From the NCBI RefSeq assembly GCF_001639065.2, contig NZ_LQXO02000006.1:1-64000 (forward strand): DNA of 64,000 nucleotides, given 5' to 3'. Under the pieces are notes generated by a model that was not told the origin of the DNA, did no database searches, and saw nothing but the letters and a program-made list of their open reading frames with translations. Source of the stretch: Vibrio barjaei (lineage in GTDB: Bacteria; Pseudomonadota; Gammaproteobacteria; Enterobacterales; Vibrionaceae). This document shows positions 21,272 through 29,558 of the stretch, piece after piece (within the stretch, counting starts at the first letter, position 1; every line of letters starts with the position of its first letter). A program made the position numbers and the translations under genes.

Positions 21272-22043
21272 TAGGCAGCCTCAACATGTAATGCAGGTGT
21301 TGGTTAAGCTCCAAAACCAAATCAAAGTAGTGATCACCAATACCCGTCAAGGAGGCCATTAACGCAAATAAGCCTAGTAACATGGTCATTGGAAAGCCAA
21401 GTGCGAACACGTTTAGGGAAGGGGCTGCTTTATTCATCAGACCAAAAGTGATGTTACTAAGCAGCATCACTACTATCGCTGGCACTGCTACTAGCAAACC
21501 TGTCGCAAACATCCACGACACCATTTTGAGAACATAATCGATACTGCTAAAGGGAAAAGCGGAGTCAAGCGGCCAATAGGTAAAGCTCTCTTTGAACACC
21601 AAAAGCACCACTAAATGTGCATCAAGGGATAGGAACAGTAGCATTGAGGTGATAAACATAATCCGTCCAATAATAGCAATACTGATGCCATTAGCGGGAT
21701 CATTCATTACCGCCATTGCTAGTCCCATCTGCATCGAAATAGCTTGTCCTGCAATGGAAAAAATAGTGAAGAAGATCATAACGGCGAAGCCAACGAGGAA
21801 GCCAAAAATTAACTGATATAGAGAAAACAAGAGGGTATCGATACTAAAGGGATTAAAGGGTGGCACTTCGTGGACTAGAGGAGCCAGCAGTAAAGAAAAG
21901 ATAAAAGCAAACAGCAGCTTAACTCTTACGGGAATAGCGTTGTCACCAAAGAAAGGTGCAATCAGAAACAGTCCCGTTAAACGGACAAATGGCCACCATA
22001 AAATACCAAGCCATTGAGTGATTTCAGTAAATGTCAGCTGCAT
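21264..22043 (-). CDS. fliR: Lateral flagellar export protein FliR
   Basis: 259 residues, six hydrophobic segments; export-gate subunit that completes the FliP-FliQ-FliR pore. Typical features are the N-terminal WPFVRLTGLFLIAPFFG and a C-terminal region with FALGFPMTMLLGL. It is 5 bp from fliQ and overlaps flhB. Confidence 0.95.
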   Translation of the reverse strand: MQLTFTEITQWLGILWWPFVRLTGLFLIAPFFGDNAIPVRVKLLFAFIFSLLLAPLVHEVPPFNPFSIDTLLFSLYQLIFGFLVGFAVMIFFTIFSIAGQAISMQMGLAMAVMNDPANGISIAIIGRIMFITSMLLFLSLDAHLVVLLVFKESFTYWPLDSAFPFSSIDYVLKMVSWMFATGLLVAVPAIVVMLLSNITFGLMNKAAPSLNVFALGFPMTMLLGLFALMASLTGIGDHYFDLVLELNQHLHYMLRLPNV

Positions 22044-22048
22044 CGCGA

Positions 22049-22318
22049 TTACCCAACTTTGGTTGGAATCGCATCAAAGATAAACAGAAACAGGTCGCTG
22101 ATTTCCTGTAGCAGCCAATGCCCCGCCAAAATGATGGAAAGTAAGGTCACCAGAAGCCTTGGAAGAAAACTCAGCGTCTGTTCATTGACTTGGGTAACAG
22201 CTTGGAAGATGGCAACCACTAAGCCGACGATAAGGCTGGGTACAATCAGCACAGAGACCATCAGGATGATGACCCATATGGCTTGGCTGACGAGCGTGAC
22301 GGCTTCTTCTGGGCTCAT
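22049..22318 (-). CDS. fliQ: Lateral flagellar export protein FliQ
   Basis: 89 residues, two TM helices; N-terminal pattern MSPEEAVTLVSQAIWV and loop QVNEQTLSFLPRL are diagnostic of FliQ. Its start overlaps the fliP stop by 4 bp (ATGA type). Confidence 0.95.
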   Translation of the reverse strand: MSPEEAVTLVSQAIWVIILMVSVLIVPSLIVGLVVAIFQAVTQVNEQTLSFLPRLLVTLLSIILAGHWLLQEISDLFLFIFDAIPTKVG

Positions 22319-23052
22319 CCGCTAATCCAAAAACTATTGGCAAGGCTACCCATCAGCAAGCCCCACCCGTCAACGATGACAAAGACTAAGAGCTTAAAGG
22401 GCAAGGAAACAATGAGTGGCGAAAGCATCATCATACCCATGGACATCAGTACAGACGCGACAACGAGATCGATCACTAAGAACGGCAGAAACAGCATGAA
22501 ACCAATTTGAAACGCCACCTTTAACTCACTCAATAAATAAGCGGGCAGTAATATTAAGAAGGGGATGTCTTCATCAGAGGCGAGGGTTTTCTCTCCGGCT
22601 ATTTTCGTCACTTGCTCGAGCGCTTTACGTTGGGTTTGGTCCAGCATATAACGGCGTAGCGGTTTTTCTGCCGAGGCCAAGGCCTCAATTAGGGTAATGT
22701 CGTCGGTGGAATAAGGAACATAAGCCGTGTCGTATATCTTGGTCCAGACAGGGCGCATAATCAGCAAAGTAAAGATTAGGGCGATACCAATCAAGACCTG
22801 ATTAGGAGGCGTTTGCTGTAATCCTAAGGCTTGGCGTAAGATCGCTAACACGATAACGATCCTCGTGAAACTGGTGCACATGATGACAAACGCTGGCACA
22901 AAACTCAGCATCGTCATCAAAATCAGAATTTGCAGCTTAACGCTGTATTCAGTCCCTTCTGATGTGTTGGTTTCACTCAATATAGTCAGCCCCTCTGCTT
23001 GCGTAGGAGAGAACCAAAAAGTAAGCACCATCAGTAATATTCGTATTGGCAT
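22315..23052 (-). CDS. fliP: Lateral flagellar export protein FliP
   Basis: 245 residues with an N-terminal signal sequence (SPTQAEG). The FliP signature SFTRIVIVLAILRQALGLQQTPPNQV follows (written here as SFTRIVIVLAILRQ then ALGLQQTPPNQV), and later FQIGFMLFLPFLVIDLV. Core of the export pore. No fliO precedes it. Confidence 0.95.
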   Translation of the reverse strand: MPIRILLMVLTFWFSPTQAEGLTILSETNTSEGTEYSVKLQILILMTMLSFVPAFVIMCTSFTRIVIVLAILRQALGLQQTPPNQVLIGIALIFTLLIMRPVWTKIYDTAYVPYSTDDITLIEALASAEKPLRRYMLDQTQRKALEQVTKIAGEKTLASDEDIPFLILLPAYLLSELKVAFQIGFMLFLPFLVIDLVVASVLMSMGMMMLSPLIVSLPFKLLVFVIVDGWGLLMGSLANSFWISG

Positions 23053-23078
23053 TGTCGTCCTTGAGCTCGCCCAAACAG

Positions 23079-23462
23079 CTACTTGCTAGGTTTTTTTATA
23101 ATGCTCAGCAACCTAACGCCATATTGACCATTCTTTGAGACGATTTCGCCAGTACCAAACGCAGTACCATTGATTTTGATATCGACCGGGTCACCTTCGT
23201 GTTTCTCTAGCATGACTACGCTGCCGGCTTTCAAATTGAGCAGCTCATCTAGGATTAACGTTTTACGAGCAACTTCTACCGTGATGTCGACAGGAATGCT
23301 TTTCAGTAGAGAGACATTGCTGACATCACTTTGCTCAGCTTCGAATTCAATATCGTCTGTAAGGTCGTCCAAATCCAAATCATCCAGATCTGGCAATTCT
23401 TCGTGTAAGTTGAGGTCGCTCATTGAATTGTCAATGGGCGGAGTTTGTTTATCGCTAGCCAT
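23079..23462 (-). CDS. fliN: Lateral flagellar C-ring protein FliN
   Basis: 127 residues. An acidic N-terminal stretch (residues 15-50) precedes a SpoA domain with SIPVDITVEVARK, LKAGSVVMLEK and INGTAFGTGEIV. FliN forms the bottom of the switch complex and, in well-studied flagella, docks the FliH-FliI export ATPase; those partners are not encoded in this locus. Overlaps fliM by 8 bp. Confidence 0.93.
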   Translation of the reverse strand: MASDKQTPPIDNSMSDLNLHEELPDLDDLDLDDLTDDIEFEAEQSDVSNVSLLKSIPVDITVEVARKTLILDELLNLKAGSVVMLEKHEGDPVDIKINGTAFGTGEIVSKNGQYGVRLLSIIKKPSK

Positions 23463-24222
23463 CGATTTCTACTCCTAACTCAGAGTTAATAGATTGAAGT
23501 TTGCCAAAAAAAGTTGGGTGCCCATTCACTTTGACCGTTAAGTTTTTACATAAGGTCATGGGCATAAAATCACCGGGTTGCAGTTTGGACAGCTCGTGCA
23601 GCGTGCACTGTCCGTGGAGCATTACACACCCCAATTCAACCGGCTGATATCGCAAATTGTTTAAGATTTCCTCTCTATCGAAAGTTTCGTTACTTTCCAT
23701 CACGTCACGCAGCTTCTTAACGTATCTATCATCCAACATAAAAGTGATGTCGATTTGTTGCTCATCGAAGCTGAAAGTGATGGTAGTACCAATGTCTGAA
23801 GGCTGATGATCTGTATGATCAACAGCGTAATGGCTGGCATCAGCGGTAAGGGTGTTAGTGATCGCCATAGTGAGCTTTTGAAACAGTCTCAAGTGAGTTT
23901 GAGTGAGTGCTGTGTCACCACTGTTTCTCTTCGATTTTCGGGTAGGTGAAGGAGTGTTCAAGTGTTTGTATAGCAGAATATCGGCAGCATGTGGCTCGAT
24001 AAAGAAAAAAACCTGACCGAAGTCTTCGATGTTTAGCACTGTTTTGATGCTGTTTTTAGGCGGTTTGTGTGCCTCTGAAAAACTGGCCTTAACGTGTCGA
24101 CAAGAGAAGTTAAATTTAAAAATATCAACAACTTCATTAGAGAAATGCCCGGCGTGTTTGAGCAAGAACTTACGCATCTTAATACTCGGGTTGCCGAACT
24201 CTGTTAACGAACATTCTTTCAT
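23455..24222 (-). CDS. fliM: Lateral flagellar switch protein FliM, N-terminally short
   Basis: 255 residues against about 330-350 for typical FliM. Residues 16-150 match the middle domain weakly (MRKFLLKHAGHFSNEVVDIF in place of LEMINERFARLFRIS), and the last 80 are a SpoA domain (TLHELSKLQPGDFMPM). The EIDALL-type CheY-binding peptide and the GGxG linker are absent. An in-frame stop at 24238-24240, just upstream, rules out a longer product. AGGA lies 6-7 bp before the ATG. First gene of the export operon, divergent from flgB. Confidence 0.85.
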   Translation of the reverse strand: MKECSLTEFGNPSIKMRKFLLKHAGHFSNEVVDIFKFNFSCRHVKASFSEAHKPPKNSIKTVLNIEDFGQVFFFIEPHAADILLYKHLNTPSPTRKSKRNSGDTALTQTHLRLFQKLTMAITNTLTADASHYAVDHTDHQPSDIGTTITFSFDEQQIDITFMLDDRYVKKLRDVMESNETFDREEILNNLRYQPVELGCVMLHGQCTLHELSKLQPGDFMPMTLCKNLTVKVNGHPTFFGKLQSINSELGVEIDG

Positions 24223-24243
24223 GTCAAGTCCTAATAATTACTA

Positions 24244-24261
24244 TTTGTGAGCGTTCTCAAA
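24244..24261. promoter_or_regulatory. Inverted repeat in the fliM-flgB divergent region
   Basis: TTTGTGAGC and GTTCTCAAA are abutting imperfect inverted halves (7 of 9 positions match). The repeat ends 1 bp before the -35 box of the flgB promoter and lies about 20 bp upstream of fliM, so a bound regulator could act on both operons. Confidence 0.4.
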
Positions 24262-24262
24262 T

Positions 24263-24291
24263 TTGACACGCTAATTATTCCTAACTATAGG
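24263..24291 (+). promoter_or_regulatory. Near-consensus sigma-70 promoter for flgB operon
   Basis: TTGACA (24263-24268), 17-bp spacer, TATAGG (24286-24291). The -35 is perfect and the spacing ideal. The predicted leader to flgB (24393) is about 95 nt. No sigma-54 (GG-N10-GC) element was seen in this region, unlike LafK-controlled lateral operons. Confidence 0.6.
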
Positions 24292-24392
24292 TTATAGCAT
24301 TCTCATTTCAACTTGGGTTGAGTGAGAAATACACAAAACTATAACGACCTATTTTGCTTGTAATTCGGGTCGATGATGGATGAGGCTAGGGC

Positions 24393-24740
24393 ATGATTCA
24401 CTTAGACGATGCACTTGGAGTTCACCCCAAGATAGTGCAGTTTCGTTTGGACAGAGCAGCGGTATTAAGCTCGAATATTGCCAATGTGGACACCCCAAAT
24501 TACAAGGCAATGGATCTAAAGTTTGATGCAGTATTGAGTGGTATTGGTAACAGCAAAGACTGGTATATCGATACCTCGGCACAATACCGGATTCCAGTGC
24601 AAAGAACGCGAGATGGCAATACCGTTGAGCTCGAAAATGAACAGGCAAGATTCGCCAAAAATGTGATGGACTATCACCAAAGCTTGGCATTTCTGCAGTC
24701 GAAAATTAACGGTATCAAAACGGCCATCAAGGGCCAGTAA
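24393..24740 (+). CDS. flgB: Lateral flagellar proximal rod protein FlgB
   Basis: 115 residues; N-terminal rod motif RAAVLSSNIANVDTPNYKAMDL and C-terminal helix FAKNVMDYHQSLAFLQSKI are typical of FlgB (motif given in two parts: RAAVLSSNIANVD, TPNYKAMDL). First gene of the flgBCD-flgEFGHIJKL run. Confidence 0.95.
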   Translation: MIHLDDALGVHPKIVQFRLDRAAVLSSNIANVDTPNYKAMDLKFDAVLSGIGNSKDWYIDTSAQYRIPVQRTRDGNTVELENEQARFAKNVMDYHQSLAFLQSKINGIKTAIKGQ

Positions 24741-24764
24741 GTGAATTGATTAGGTAGGGACACC

Positions 24765-25193
24765 ATGTCATTCTTAGGTATCTATGAGACGGCGGGCTCG
24801 GCAATGAGCGCTCAGACCGTCAGGCTTAACACTATCTCCAGTAACTTGGCGAACGCCGATTCTGTTTCTGGTGACCCTTCAAAAGTTTATAAACCACTCA
24901 AACCGATATTTTCAGCGGTTTACAACCATTTCAATGCACAAGAAACCCAACATCAGGGTGTGGTACCAATTCGCATTGCCGACGTTGTTGAAGTGTCCTC
25001 GATGATGGAGGGACGCTATGAACCAAACAATCCTCTATCAAATGACGAAGGTTATGTGTACTACTCAGGAATCAATGTCGTCAACGAGATGGCAGATATG
25101 ATCTCGGCGACTCGTAGCTTTGAAGCCAGTGTCGAAGTGCTTGGTAACGTCAAGTCTATGCAGCAATCACTAATGGGACTGTGGCGCAGCTAG
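24765..25193 (+). CDS. flgC: Lateral flagellar proximal rod protein FlgC
   Basis: 142 residues; N-terminal GSAMSAQTVRLNTISSNLAN and C-terminal VNEMADMISATRSFEASVEV are the rod-family heptad ends. 24 bp after flgB with GTAGGGA as ribosome site. Confidence 0.95.
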   Translation: MSFLGIYETAGSAMSAQTVRLNTISSNLANADSVSGDPSKVYKPLKPIFSAVYNHFNAQETQHQGVVPIRIADVVEVSSMMEGRYEPNNPLSNDEGYVYYSGINVVNEMADMISATRSFEASVEVLGNVKSMQQSLMGLWRS

Positions 25194-25238
25194 CAGTGCC
25201 CTGCTATTGCGAATCAGTGATTTCTAAGGAACGTACCT

Positions 25239-25904
25239 ATGACGACTATATCCGGAGCGGCGCAGGTCAATAATATTGAGTCTGCGTCAACATTGCCACC
25301 TCAAGAAAACCCAAATAGTGCTGGGGCGCTAAAGAATGAATTTATCACCTTGATGGTGGCGCAGATTGAAAACCAAGATCCGTTGAACCCGACCGATGGG
25401 ACTGAATACGTTGCGCAGTTGGCGCAGTTTTCTCAAGTAGAGAGCACAGAGAACCTAGTTCAGCTGATGCAAAATAACACTACGATGCTCGATAACTTGC
25501 AAGTTTTGAGTACCGCAGCCTTGGTGGACAAAACAGTCACCGTGAAAAGTGACCAACTAGCAGCATCGGGGGAGGGTACACATACAGGTTATATTCAACT
25601 GCAGGCAGCCTCCAATACTGTGACTGTCGAGTTAGTGAATCACCTTGGGCAAGTGAGAACTGTTGCGTTAGGCCCCAATAGTGCAGGGCGTGTTGATTTT
25701 GCTTTTGATGCCAAAGCGATGGGGCTGAATGGCTCGTACCAAATGAAAGTGATATTGGACAGTGGACAAAATTACCAGCCAGCGATTTATCAGCATGGCA
25801 AGGTTGAGCAGGTGACAACACCGCTTGTAGGTGGAACAAGTCATCTGCAAGTGCAAGGAGTGGGTTTGGTGGCGTTTTACGACGTGGCGGCCTTCTCTAA
25901 TTAA
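25239..25904 (+). CDS. flgD: Lateral flagellar hook-cap protein FlgD
   Basis: 221 residues. The N-terminal FlgD motif FITLMVAQIENQDPLNPTDG and EYVAQLAQFSQVESTENL is followed by the FlgD Ig-like/Tudor region. Scaffolds hook assembly and is discarded when the hook is complete. A strong hairpin lies downstream (25977-26002). Confidence 0.95.
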   Translation: MTTISGAAQVNNIESASTLPPQENPNSAGALKNEFITLMVAQIENQDPLNPTDGTEYVAQLAQFSQVESTENLVQLMQNNTTMLDNLQVLSTAALVDKTVTVKSDQLAASGEGTHTGYIQLQAASNTVTVELVNHLGQVRTVALGPNSAGRVDFAFDAKAMGLNGSYQMKVILDSGQNYQPAIYQHGKVEQVTTPLVGGTSHLQVQGVGLVAFYDVAAFSN

Positions 25905-25976
25905 GTTGTATTTTCGCAAGTATTTTTGGTCTTTGACCTTTTTTAAGTTTTTGTAAGTAAGATGACGGCTGTCGTT

Positions 25977-26002
25977 CTCCGCTAACCAGAGAGTTAGCGG
26001 AG
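25977..26002 (+). terminator. Strong stem-loop between flgD and flgE (possible attenuator)
   Basis: CTCCGCTAAC and GTTAGCGGAG form a perfect 10-bp stem with a 6-nt loop, 32 bp before the flgE start. The bases after it (ATAGCCTCTTTTG) have only a weak T run, so partial termination or mRNA processing/stabilisation is more likely than full termination. Confidence 0.5.
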
Positions 26003-26033
26003 ATAGCCTCTTTTGAATGAAGAGGATGACATT

Positions 26034-27260
26034 ATGAGCTTTAGTATTGCACTGAGTGGGCTAAATGCCTCTAACTCAGAGCTCAACACTATTTCCAATA
26101 ATATTGCTAATGTTTCAACAACAGGCTTTAAGGAGTCGAGAACCGAATTTGCGTCGGTTTACAGTGGGAGTGAAGCTGGTGGCGTTGAAGTAGTCGGTGT
26201 GTCGCAAAACTTTGAGAAAAGTGGCACGGTAACAGGCACTGGGCGTTCACTGGACATGGCCTTGAGTGGCAATGGGTTCTTTGTTTTAGAAGACAGCAAA
26301 GGGCAAACTCTTTATACCCGCTCGGGTATTTTCAATATGAATGCCGACGGTGTTATCACCGCCAATAGTGGTGCAGCGCTGCAAGGTTACTCGGTGGATG
26401 GCAATAATAATCTGCTTTTGGGTTCAGTCGGCACAGTACAAATCAGCACAGCTTCACTGCAAGCAAGAGAGACCGACAGTATCGAGTTTGTAGCGAATTT
26501 AGATGCGCGAGAGCAAGTACCCGCGTCGGCATTTGATTACAGCGACTCTTCCACCTACAACCATTCTTACACTACCCCAGTTTATGATTCGTTGGGCAAT
26601 CCACACACAGTAAGTCAGTACTTTGTGAAAGGTGCTTCCAATGACTGGGATGTCCACGTTTTAGTGGATGGCCAAGCAATAGATGGGACCGATGCTCTGG
26701 TTCCTGCTGGCTCTCCAACTACGACCGATAGTGCTAACTTTACCTTTAACGCAGATGGAACCATTGCATCAGGGGGGAACTATAGTGTGAGTTTTGACCC
26801 TGCTAATGGCGCAAACGGCGTGACAGTCAATATAGATTTATCGTCGGTTACTCAGTTTGGTAGTGACTTTGTGGTGTCCAAAAATAGTCCCAACGGCTAT
26901 ACCTCCGGTGATTATGCCAGTGTTCGAATGGAGAATGATGGACGTATTTTTGCTACCTACACCAATGGGCAATCTCAACTACAAGGACAAGTAGTACTCG
27001 CTGACTTTGCGGCTCCTCAAAACCTGATCAAAACCAGCGATACCGCATGGCTACAAAGCTTTAGTTCCGGAACTCCAGTTTTAGGTACAGCAGGTAGTGG
27101 CGTGTTCGGTGATTTAACGTCAGGGGCTTTGGAAGGCTCAAATGTGGATCTGACTTCTGAGTTGGTGGCTTTAATGACCGCACAGCGTAACTATCAAGCC
27201 AACACTAAATCGATCTCAACCTCAGATCAGTTAACACAAGCGCTATTCAACGTGGTGTAG
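26034..27260 (+). CDS. flgE: Lateral flagellar hook protein FlgE
   Basis: 408 residues from the ATG at 26034, chosen because AGAGG is 8 bp upstream and the product then begins MSFSIALSGLNASNSELN as in the family. The conserved N-terminal rod/hook motif (TISNNIANVSTTGFKESR) and C-terminal (LMTAQRNYQANTKSISTSDQ) D0 helices enclose a variable hook-surface domain. Confidence 0.95.
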   Translation: MSFSIALSGLNASNSELNTISNNIANVSTTGFKESRTEFASVYSGSEAGGVEVVGVSQNFEKSGTVTGTGRSLDMALSGNGFFVLEDSKGQTLYTRSGIFNMNADGVITANSGAALQGYSVDGNNNLLLGSVGTVQISTASLQARETDSIEFVANLDAREQVPASAFDYSDSSTYNHSYTTPVYDSLGNPHTVSQYFVKGASNDWDVHVLVDGQAIDGTDALVPAGSPTTTDSANFTFNADGTIASGGNYSVSFDPANGANGVTVNIDLSSVTQFGSDFVVSKNSPNGYTSGDYASVRMENDGRIFATYTNGQSQLQGQVVLADFAAPQNLIKTSDTAWLQSFSSGTPVLGTAGSGVFGDLTSGALEGSNVDLTSELVALMTAQRNYQANTKSISTSDQLTQALFNVV

Positions 27261-27264
27261 GACT

Positions 27265-27999
27265 ATGAATCCAATACTGTTTAGTGCAGCGAAAGGTGCT
27301 GAGCGAACCATGCTCGCTCAGCACGTTCGCGCCAACAACCTCTCTCATGCCGACACGGTCGGGTTTAAGGCCCTGATGGAACATTCGTCACCAATGCGTT
27401 TGGAAGGTTCAGGATTTTTAACTTCCGTGACTTCTAGAACCAACTCGTCGATTAATAACTTTGCGCAAGGTGAAGATATTCGCACCGAGCGCCCTTTGGA
27501 TGTCTCTATTAATGGCGATGGGTTTATTACCTTAGAAGGTTTGGATGGCGAACCGAACGAACTGTATACCCGAGCGGGAAATTTTCGATTGGATGGCAAC
27601 GGTCAGCTTTATCTTGGTGAGCGCCGTGTTATGTCAGTCGAAGGCCCTATGGTTCTGCCCGATTTTGAGTTTATTACCGTTAGTGCAAACGGCCTGATTT
27701 CAGTGACTCCGATTGGTGGAGAAGCCTCGGTCGAGGTAGGGGCGCTCAAGTTAGTCAAGCCTGAATACGATGAGATGACCATGCACGCCAGCGGCCATTT
27801 TGTTCCTAAAGGAGGAGGCGTGTTAGCTGAAGACTTTACGGTTCAAGTTCGTTCTGGGTATCTAGAGGCGAGTAACGTATCAAGCCTCGAAGAGTTAGTT
27901 AGCATCATGTCACTCACTCGACAATATGAAATGCAAATTGAAGTCATGGCGTCAGCCGATGAAATTGCTCAGATAGGGAATAAGCTGCTTAAAGCCTAA
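27265..27999 (+). CDS. flgF: Lateral flagellar rod protein FlgF
   Basis: 244 residues; N-terminal MLAQHVRANNLSHADTVGFK and PLDVSINGDGFITLEG, C-terminal LEELVSIMSLTRQYEMQIEV. 4 bp after flgE. Confidence 0.94.
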   Translation: MNPILFSAAKGAERTMLAQHVRANNLSHADTVGFKALMEHSSPMRLEGSGFLTSVTSRTNSSINNFAQGEDIRTERPLDVSINGDGFITLEGLDGEPNELYTRAGNFRLDGNGQLYLGERRVMSVEGPMVLPDFEFITVSANGLISVTPIGGEASVEVGALKLVKPEYDEMTMHASGHFVPKGGGVLAEDFTVQVRSGYLEASNVSSLEELVSIMSLTRQYEMQIEVMASADEIAQIGNKLLKA

Positions 28000-28010
28000 G
28001 GAAGAAAATT

Positions 28011-28796
28011 ATGCACAGTGCTTTATGGATATCCAAAACAGGGATGGCCGCACAAGATGCGAAAATGACCGCCATTTCTAATAACTTAGCCAATATCAAT
28101 ACCGTCGGTTTTAAGCGAGATCGTGTGGTATTCGAAGACCTATTTTACAGCGTCGATAAGCAGGCGGGTACAGAAACCACCGAGTTGAATGAACATCCCA
28201 CAGGGATTCAGTTAGGTAATGGTGTTCGTGTGGTGGGGACAGAGAAAGTCTTTACTCAAGGCAATGTTCAAAACACCAACCAGCAATTTGATTTAGCCGT
28301 ACTCGGCGACGGTTTTTTCCAAATAGAGAATTCGGACGGCGAGCTTCTTTACACGCGAAATGGGCAATTTCAAACCAATTCAGATGGGCAGTTGGTCAAT
28401 ACACAAGGCTATCCACTCATCCCTGAAATTGTCATTCCGCCAGAAGCCACGTTAGTGAGTATTACTGCTGATGGCGTAGCAACCGCCACGATTCCGGGGC
28501 AAGTAAACCCAGAGGCGTTAGGCCAAATTACCATAGTGAAATTCATGAACCCAGCGGGACTCGCTGCGCAAGGTGGTAACTTATTTGCTGAAACGGAAGG
28601 CTCTGGGGAAGCGGTAGAACTAGTGGCAGGAACCGAGGGGTCAGGACAATTAAAGCAAGGCGCGCTTGAGGGCTCTAATGTGCAGGTGGTGGAGGAAATG
28701 GTCGACATGATTGCTACTCAGCGAGCCTATGAAATGAGCGCCAAGATGGTCAGTGCAGCTGATGAAATGTTGCAATACATTGCTCAGCAGTCATAG
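28011..28796 (+). CDS. flgG: Lateral flagellar distal rod protein FlgG
   Basis: 261 residues; N-terminal SKTGMAAQDAKMTAISNNLA and TVGFKRDRVVFEDLFY, C-terminal LEGSNVQVVEEMVDMIATQR, all diagnostic of FlgG. It has the usual length. Confidence 0.96.
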   Translation: MHSALWISKTGMAAQDAKMTAISNNLANINTVGFKRDRVVFEDLFYSVDKQAGTETTELNEHPTGIQLGNGVRVVGTEKVFTQGNVQNTNQQFDLAVLGDGFFQIENSDGELLYTRNGQFQTNSDGQLVNTQGYPLIPEIVIPPEATLVSITADGVATATIPGQVNPEALGQITIVKFMNPAGLAAQGGNLFAETEGSGEAVELVAGTEGSGQLKQGALEGSNVQVVEEMVDMIATQRAYEMSAKMVSAADEMLQYIAQQS

Positions 28797-28829
28797 CGAC
28801 AGTGGGAAGCAGGCATGAGGGAGACTGAT

Positions 28830-29558
28830 ATGGAAAAGCAAAAAGCGAATAAAGCGCGGCTTGCAAAGTCTCACGCGATTGGTGTGCTTTATTACATCGC
28901 AGTTGTCGCACTTCTGGTCGTGAATATGATTGGTTGCGCGGGTCGGCAGGATGAATTTATCCCACCGTCTCCCAATGATGAAGCGTATGCTCCGCCGGAG
29001 TTAGACTATCAGGTTACACGAGTCAGTAAGGGCAGTTTGTATACAGGAACGACGGCCATGACCTTGTTTCAAGACCGCCGAGCTTATCGAGTGGGAGATA
29101 TTCTCACTGTCATGCTCGATGAGAAAACAGAATCTGATAAAAGCGCTTCGACCCAATATGGCAAAGACTCCAGCGCGACGATTGCTGCACCGACACTAGG
29201 TACGACTACTTACACCGAAGGCAGTGCGGCTCTTGATGCAACACGTGATTTCGATGGCGCAGCGGCATCCACGCAGGGTAATAGCTTGTCAGGCTCTATC
29301 ACGGTAACGGTTTACGATGTTCTGCCCAACGGTGTGCTTAGAGTTCGAGGGGAGAAATGGCTGAAACTTAATCAAGGCGATGAATACATTCGACTCACGG
29401 GGAATGTGCGAGTGGATGACATTCAAGCCGACAATACACTTTCTTCTCAACGCATTGCGGACGCGCGTATTACATACGCAGGCAGAGGAACTTTTGCCGA
29501 TACCAATACCGCTGGCTGGTTGACTCAGTTCTTTAATTCACCTTGGATGCCATTTTAA
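28830..29558 (+). CDS. flgH: Lateral flagellar L-ring lipoprotein FlgH
   Basis: 242 residues from the ATG at 28830 (GGGAG 6 bp upstream); a start at 28815 is also possible. Signal sequence ends in lipobox VNMIGC (Cys36). Family motifs SLYTGTTAMTLFQDRRAYRV and GDILTV, and C-terminal RITYAGRGTFADTNTAGWL. Forms the outer-membrane ring around the rod. The stop codon overlaps the flgI start (TAATG). Confidence 0.93.
   Translation: MEKQKANKARLAKSHAIGVLYYIAVVALLVVNMIGCAGRQDEFIPPSPNDEAYAPPELDYQVTRVSKGSLYTGTTAMTLFQDRRAYRVGDILTVMLDEKTESDKSASTQYGKDSSATIAAPTLGTTTYTEGSAALDATRDFDGAAASTQGNSLSGSITVTVYDVLPNGVLRVRGEKWLKLNQGDEYIRLTGNVRVDDIQADNTLSSQRIADARITYAGRGTFADTNTAGWLTQFFNSPWMPF

Noticed and set aside
24341..24368. 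Minus-strand sigma-28 promoter for the fliM operon (GTCGTTAT)
   Set aside because: The -10 fits but the base run 15 bp away reads CCGAA instead of TGAAA, so support is too weak.
24223..24392. Sigma-54 promoter in the fliM-flgB region
   Set aside because: No GG-N10-GC element resembling TGGCAC-N5-TTGC was seen on either strand.
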